The notes under the pieces: generated by a model
Databases searched by the model: none
The model's input: only the letters and a program-made list of their open reading frames with translations
What the model was told of the DNA's origin: nothing
Shown here: one piece after another, positions 58,844 to 64,000 of the stretch
How the letters are laid out: every line of letters starts with the position of its first letter
How positions within the stretch are numbered: position 1 is the stretch's first letter
Translations under genes and position numbers: made by a program
From: Deefgea chitinilytica
GTDB lineage: Bacteria; Pseudomonadota; Gammaproteobacteria; Burkholderiales; Chitinibacteraceae
Assembly (NCBI RefSeq): GCF_016881405.1
Contig: NZ_WOFE01000003.1
Coordinates: 310,001 to 374,000, forward strand
Direction: 5' to 3'
Length of the DNA: 64,000 nucleotides

Positions 58844-60940
58844 GTGGCTCGCAAGACCCCTATTGAGCGTTACCGTAATATCGGTATTTCAGCTCACATT
58901 GATGCAGGTAAAACGACTACTACCGAACGTATTTTGTTCTACACCGGTGTTAATCACAAAATTGGTGAAGTTCATGATGGCGCTGCCACTATGGACTGGA
59001 TGGAGCAAGAGCAAGAGCGTGGTATTACCATTACTTCTGCTGCAACGACTACATACTGGAAAGGTATGGGTCTGCAGTTCCAAGAGCACTTGGTAAATAT
59101 TATTGATACCCCAGGTCACGTAGACTTTACGATTGAAGTAGAGCGTTCTATGCGTGTTCTGGATGGCGCGTGTATGGTTTATTGTGCTGTGGGTGGTGTT
59201 CAACCTCAGTCAGAAACTGTGTGGCGTCAAGCTAACAAGTATAACGTTCCTCGTTTAGCGTTCGTGAATAAGATGGACCGCTCAGGTGCCAACTTCTTCC
59301 GTGCTGTTGAGCAAATGAAGCTGCGCTTGAAAGCTAATCCTGTGCCTGTGGTTGTGCCTATTGGTGCAGAAGATAAGTTTGAAGGTGTTGTAGATCTTCT
59401 GAAAATGAAAGCGATTATCTGGGACGATGCGTCTCAAGGTATGAAGTTTGAGTACGGCGACATTCCGGCTGATTTGGTGTCAGTAGCACAAGAATGGCGT
59501 GAGAAGATGGTTGAATCTGCGGCTGAGGCTTCAGAAGAGTTGATGAATAAGTACCTAGAAACCGGTGAGCTTTCTGAAGAAGAAATCATTGCTGCTTTGC
59601 GTACTCGTACATTGGCTTGCGAAATTCAACCTGTTCTTTGCGGTTCAGCATTTAAGAATAAGGGCGTTCAACGTATGTTGGATGCGGTAATTGAATTCTT
59701 GCCATCACCTTTGGATATTCCAGATGTGAAGGGTGTTGATGACCGTGAGCAAGAGGCTTCTCGCCCTGCTTCTGATGATGCCCCATTCTCTGCTCTTGCA
59801 TTCAAATTGATGAATGACCCGTATGTTGGTCAGTTGACTTTCTTCCGTGTTTACTCAGGTGTTTTGAACTCAGGTGATTCTGTTCTTAACTCTGTGAAAG
59901 ACAAGAAAGAGCGTATTGGTCGTATCGTTCAAATGCATGCAAATGATCGTAAAGAGATCGAAGAAGTTCGTGCTGGCGATATTGCTGCTGCGATTGGTTT
60001 GAAAGACGTTACAACCGGTGAAACTCTTTGTGATCCTGCTAGCCCAATTATTTTGGAGCGCATGGTATTCCCTGAGCCAGTAATTCACGTTGCAGTTGAG
60101 CCGAAAACTAAAGCTGACCAAGAAAAAATGGGTATTGCGCTTGGCCGTTTGGCTAAAGAAGATCCATCTTTCCGTGTTAAAACGGACGAAGAAACTGGGC
60201 AGACAATTATGTCTGGTATGGGTGAGTTGCACCTTGAGATTCTTGTCGACCGTATGAAGCGTGAGTTTGGTGTTGAAGCTAATGTTGGTGCTCCGCAAGT
60301 TGCATATCGCGAAACAATTACCCAAATCGCTGCCGACGTTCAAGGTAAGCATGCGAAACAGTCTGGTGGTAAAGGTCAGTATGGCGATTGTACGATCACG
60401 ATCGAGCCGGCTGGTGAAGGTAATGGCTATAGCTTCCATGATGAGATCAAGGGCGGTGTGATTCCTCGTGAATTCATTCCTTCTGTTGATAAGGGTATCC
60501 AAAATACAATGAAGTCGGGTGTGTTGGCTGGCTTCCCTGTTGTTGACGTTAAAGTTCGCTTGACGTTTGGTTCTTACCACGATGTTGACTCGTCTCAGAT
60601 TGCATTTGAATTGGCTGGTTCTTTGGCATTCAAAGAAGCTATGCGTCGTGCAGGGCCGGTAATTCTTGAGCCAATGATGGCTGTTGAAATCGAGACTCCA
60701 GAAGACTACATGGGCGACATCATGGGTGATATCTCTTCACGCCGTGGTATCTTGCAGGGTATGGATGATAATCCTGCTGGCGGTAAAATGGTTAAAGCTG
60801 AAGTTCCGTTGTCAGAGATGTTTGGCTACTCAACTACTTTGCGCTCAATGTCGCAAGGTCGTGCTACGTACTCAATGGAATTTAAGCACTACTCTATTGC
60901 GCCTAAACATATTGCAGACGCTATCGTTACTAAGAAATAA
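58844..60940 (+). CDS. fusA: Elongation factor G
   Basis: 698-residue translocation GTPase with a GTG start and AAGGA upstream. Motifs: [36 protein letters not shown] and [10 protein letters not shown], then domains II-V ([43 protein letters not shown]). It is the full-length housekeeping type. tuf follows after 23 bp. Confidence 0.98.
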   Translation: MARKTPIERYRNIGISAHIDAGKTTTTERILFYTGVNHKIGEVHDGAATMDWMEQEQERGITITSAATTTYWKGMGLQFQEHLVNIIDTPGHVDFTIEVERSMRVLDGACMVYCAVGGVQPQSETVWRQANKYNVPRLAFVNKMDRSGANFFRAVEQMKLRLKANPVPVVVPIGAEDKFEGVVDLLKMKAIIWDDASQGMKFEYGDIPADLVSVAQEWREKMVESAAEASEELMNKYLETGELSEEEIIAALRTRTLACEIQPVLCGSAFKNKGVQRMLDAVIEFLPSPLDIPDVKGVDDREQEASRPASDDAPFSALAFKLMNDPYVGQLTFFRVYSGVLNSGDSVLNSVKDKKERIGRIVQMHANDRKEIEEVRAGDIAAAIGLKDVTTGETLCDPASPIILERMVFPEPVIHVAVEPKTKADQEKMGIALGRLAKEDPSFRVKTDEETGQTIMSGMGELHLEILVDRMKREFGVEANVGAPQVAYRETITQIAADVQGKHAKQSGGKGQYGDCTITIEPAGEGNGYSFHDEIKGGVIPREFIPSVDKGIQNTMKSGVLAGFPVVDVKVRLTFGSYHDVDSSQIAFELAGSLAFKEAMRRAGPVILEPMMAVEIETPEDYMGDIMGDISSRRGILQGMDDNPAGGKMVKAEVPLSEMFGYSTTLRSMSQGRATYSMEFKHYSIAPKHIADAIVTKK

Positions 60941-60963
60941 TTTTATTTAAGGATTTTCAGAAA

Positions 60964-62154
<1,191 letters not shown>

Positions 62155-62165
62155 GGAACGTGTAA

Positions 62166-62477
62166 ATGCAAAACCAAAAAATTCGCATCCGTTTGAAAGC
62201 ATTTGACTATGCTTTGATTGATCGTTCGGCTCAAGAGATTGTAGAGACGGCAAAGCGCACAGGTGCTGTTGTTAAGGGGCCAATTCCTTTGCCAACAAAA
62301 ATTGAGCGTTTCGATATTTTGAGCTCTCCACACGTTAACAAAACTGCGCGTGATCAATTCGAAATCCGTACTCATTTGCGTATGATGGATATCGTAGATC
62401 CGACAGATAAAACTGTTGATGCTCTGATGAAGCTTGATTTGCCTGCTGGCGTTGATGTTGAAATTAAATTGAACTAA
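62166..62477 (+). CDS. rpsJ: 30S ribosomal protein S10
   Basis: 103-residue S10, which is also the NusE partner of NusG and NusB in antitermination. [21 protein letters not shown] and [29 protein letters not shown] identify it. AAGGAA is close after the tuf stop, so it is probably transcribed with fusA-tuf. A promoter and a terminator-like hairpin separate it from rplC. Confidence 0.98.
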   Translation: MQNQKIRIRLKAFDYALIDRSAQEIVETAKRTGAVVKGPIPLPTKIERFDILSSPHVNKTARDQFEIRTHLRMMDIVDPTDKTVDALMKLDLPAGVDVEIKLN

Positions 62478-62509
62478 GTTGTTTGTTTTGGTGCGGTTGA
62501 TTAAAAAAC

Positions 62510-62538
62510 TTGCACTAACTATAAACATGCGATAATAT
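62510..62538 (+). promoter_or_regulatory. Putative promoter between rpsJ and rplC
   Basis: TTGCAC (62510-62515), a 17-bp spacer and TAATAT (62533-62538); an alternative -10, GATAAT at 62531, gives a 15-bp spacer. The predicted start lies within the following hairpin. Confidence 0.6.
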
Positions 62539-62541
62539 CTC

Positions 62542-62580
62542 GGGCTTGCCATTTATAGTGGCAAGCCCGTTTTATTTTTT
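62542..62580 (+). terminator. Strong terminator between rpsJ and rplC
   Basis: GGGCTTGCCA, a 7-nt loop and TGGCAAGCCC, followed by GTTTTATTTTTT. Perfect 10-bp stem. It sits at the predicted 5' end of the rplC transcript and would end transcripts from tuf-rpsJ. Confidence 0.85.
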
Positions 62581-62629
62581 AATAGTCATAGCCAGTCAAT
62601 CGTAACTGGCCCTTGAAAAGGGAATAACT

Positions 62630-63274
62630 ATGAGCTTAGGTCTTGTAGGTCGCAAGGTCGGCATGACTCGCGTTTTTGCTGAGGATGGTGCTTCCATTCC
62701 AGTGACTGTGCTTGATATGTCAGCCAATCGCGTCACGCAAATCAAAACATTAGAGGCTGACGGCTACTCTGCCGTTCAAGTTACTTTTGGTTTGAAAAAA
62801 GCTAGTCGTGTTAATAAAGCAGAAGCTGGTCATTTTGCTAAAGCAGGTGTAGAAGCTGGTTTGGCGCTCGTTGAGTTCCGTGTGCCTGCTGAAAAGGCTG
62901 CTGAGCTTAAAGCTGGTGATGCTTTATCTGTAGATTTGTTTAGTGTTGGTCAAATGGTTGATGTTACTGGTACTACCCAAGGTAAGGGTTGGGCTGGTGT
63001 TATCAAACGTTACCACTTTGCATCTAATCGTGCTTCGCACGGTAACTCAGTTTCTCACCGTTCAGCTGGTTCTATTGGTCAGGCTCAAGATCCTGGTCGC
63101 GTATTGCCAGGTAAGCGCATGGCGGGTCAACTCGGTAATGTTCAGCGTACTGTTCAAAACCTAGAAGTTGTTCGCGTAGATGCTGAGCGTCAGTTGTTGC
63201 TGGTTAAGGGTGGTGTACCGGGCTCTAAAGGCAATGACGTTATCGTTCGTTCGAGCGTTAAGGCAGGTGCATAA
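62630..63274 (+). CDS. rplC: 50S ribosomal protein L3
   Basis: 214-residue L3, an early assembly protein near the peptidyl-transferase centre. [18 protein letters not shown] and [17 protein letters not shown] are typical. [10 protein letters not shown]-like sequence ([23 protein letters not shown]) precedes the glutamine that PrmB methylates in relatives. AGGGAA lies before the ATG. Its stop overlaps the rplD start by one base. Confidence 0.98.
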   Translation: MSLGLVGRKVGMTRVFAEDGASIPVTVLDMSANRVTQIKTLEADGYSAVQVTFGLKKASRVNKAEAGHFAKAGVEAGLALVEFRVPAEKAAELKAGDALSVDLFSVGQMVDVTGTTQGKGWAGVIKRYHFASNRASHGNSVSHRSAGSIGQAQDPGRVLPGKRMAGQLGNVQRTVQNLEVVRVDAERQLLLVKGGVPGSKGNDVIVRSSVKAGA

Positions 63275-63894
63275 TGGAACTTAAAGTTGTTAATACAAAA
63301 GGCGAGTCTCAAGTTGCTTTTGCGGCTTCTGATGACTTGTTTGGTCGTGAATTTAATGAGGCTTTGGTTCATCAAGTTGTAACTGCTTACTTTGCAAATG
63401 CCCGTAGCGCTAATCGTGCGCAATTGGGTCGTGATAATGTTAAGCATTCAACTAAAAAACCTTGGCGTCAAAAAGGTACTGGCCGTGCTCGTGCTGGTAT
63501 GTCGTCTTCTCCGTTGTGGCGTGGTGGTGGTCGTGCATTCCCAAATAGCCCTGATGAGAACTTCTCGCACAAAGTAAATCGTAAAATGTACCGTGCAGGT
63601 ATTGCAACGATCGTTTCTCAATTGGTGCGCGAAGAGCGTTTGCTGGTTGTTGATTCGTTTGCTTTGGAAGCGCCAAAAACTAAAGCTTTTGCTCAAAAAT
63701 TGGCTGAAATGCAGCTTGATAACGTATTGATCGTTACTAAAGAGCTGGATGAGAACCTGTATTTGGCTTCGCGCAATCTGCCACATGTATTGGTGTTGGA
63801 AGCTACGCAAGTTGATCCGGTAAGTTTGGTACGCTTCAAGAAAGTTGTGTTCACGCGTGATGCACTACAGGCTTTTGAGGAGTTGTTTGCATGA
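63274..63894 (+). CDS. rplD: 50S ribosomal protein L4
   Basis: 206-residue L4. Its extended loop ([25 protein letters not shown]) lines the exit tunnel and is intact. In E. coli, L4 represses the S10 operon through the leader before rpsJ. Here rpsJ is in another transcription unit, so any such control would act on the rplC leader. It overlaps rplC by one base and rplW by four. Confidence 0.98.
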   Translation: MELKVVNTKGESQVAFAASDDLFGREFNEALVHQVVTAYFANARSANRAQLGRDNVKHSTKKPWRQKGTGRARAGMSSSPLWRGGGRAFPNSPDENFSHKVNRKMYRAGIATIVSQLVREERLLVVDSFALEAPKTKAFAQKLAEMQLDNVLIVTKELDENLYLASRNLPHVLVLEATQVDPVSLVRFKKVVFTRDALQAFEELFA

Positions 63895-64000
63895 TCAAAA
63901 TCGCAGAAAATCGCATGCTTCAAGTGATTTTGGCGCCAGTGGTGTCTGAAAAGGGCACTATGATCGCTGAAAAAGCTGAGCAAGTCGTATTTCGTGTGTC
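63891..64000 (+). CDS. rplW: 50S ribosomal protein L23, N-terminal part (cut by window edge)
   Basis: Starts with ATG overlapping the rplD stop (ATGA) and reads [20 protein letters not shown] after eight residues, the conserved L23 beginning. The rest lies beyond the right edge. L23 borders the exit tunnel and docks trigger factor and SRP. Confidence 0.93.
   Translation, partial: MIKIAENRMLQVILAPVVSEKGTMIAEKAEQVVFRV

Overview
The window is chromosomal DNA of a Gram-negative betaproteobacterium, most likely order Neisseriales. A Chitinibacteraceae-like genus is a guess, prompted by the chitin-binding secreted protease and general gene content. The evidence is the dusB-fis, hemA-prfA and tRNA(Tyr-Gly-Thr)-tuf-trpT-secE-nusG-rplKAJL-rpoBC-rpsLG-fusA-tuf-rpsJ-rplCDW orders, PagP and Lgt envelope enzymes, and protein sequences of betaproteobacterial type. 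I see no prophage, IS element, CRISPR array or plasmid function.

Layout. 1-4.6 kb: 3' end of dusB, fis, purH, pagP and purD. 4.8-11.4 kb: a Fur-type ferrous iron uptake operon (feoAB), hemA, prfA and an RNase II-like exonuclease. 11.6-16.6 kb: a zinc-ribbon protein, panD, a secreted M60 metallopeptidase with two chitin-binding modules, hemF with an unusual in-frame insertion, and a periplasmic rhodanese. 16.6-19.0 kb, minus strand: a membrane diguanylate cyclase, a periplasmic binding protein and a CheB methylesterase without receiver domain. 19.2-32.1 kb: two complete, different glutamate synthase (GOGAT) gene pairs in tandem, with a small unknown gene between them. 32.2-40.4 kb: a TPR/degenerate-GGDEF protein with a TPR partner, a MarC-family protein, rpiA, phoU, ppx, corA and a DUF456 protein. 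40.6-43.8 kb: two tRNA-Phe genes, ilvD (minus) and lgt. 43.9-64 kb: tRNAs and the transcription/translation super-cluster, bounded internally by two tuf genes encoding identical proteins. rplW runs off the right edge.

The coding content is mostly housekeeping: purine, haem, pantothenate, branched-chain amino acid and glutamate synthesis, and translation. The less ordinary material lies between and inside these genes. At least three families of short palindromic repeats occupy the gaps: (1) GTGAGGAGT palindromes that end right at the ribosome-binding site of purD, prfA and the second gltD; (2) seven roughly 50-bp GGGTATA...TATACCC palindromes; (3) longer palindromes of about 70-120 bp after purH, the RNase gene and rpiA, a relative of which seems to have inserted in frame into hemF. 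An eight-copy 7-nt tandem repeat lies upstream of the MarC-family gene. The signalling genes also show decay or specialisation: CheB without receiver, and GGDEF changed to NNSEF. I found no clear candidate for a wholly new multi-gene system. The best leads are the repeat families (especially the hemF insertion and the RBS-abutting palindromes), the TPR/GGDEF-like gene pair, and the promoter/terminator overlap that separates rpsJ from rplC.
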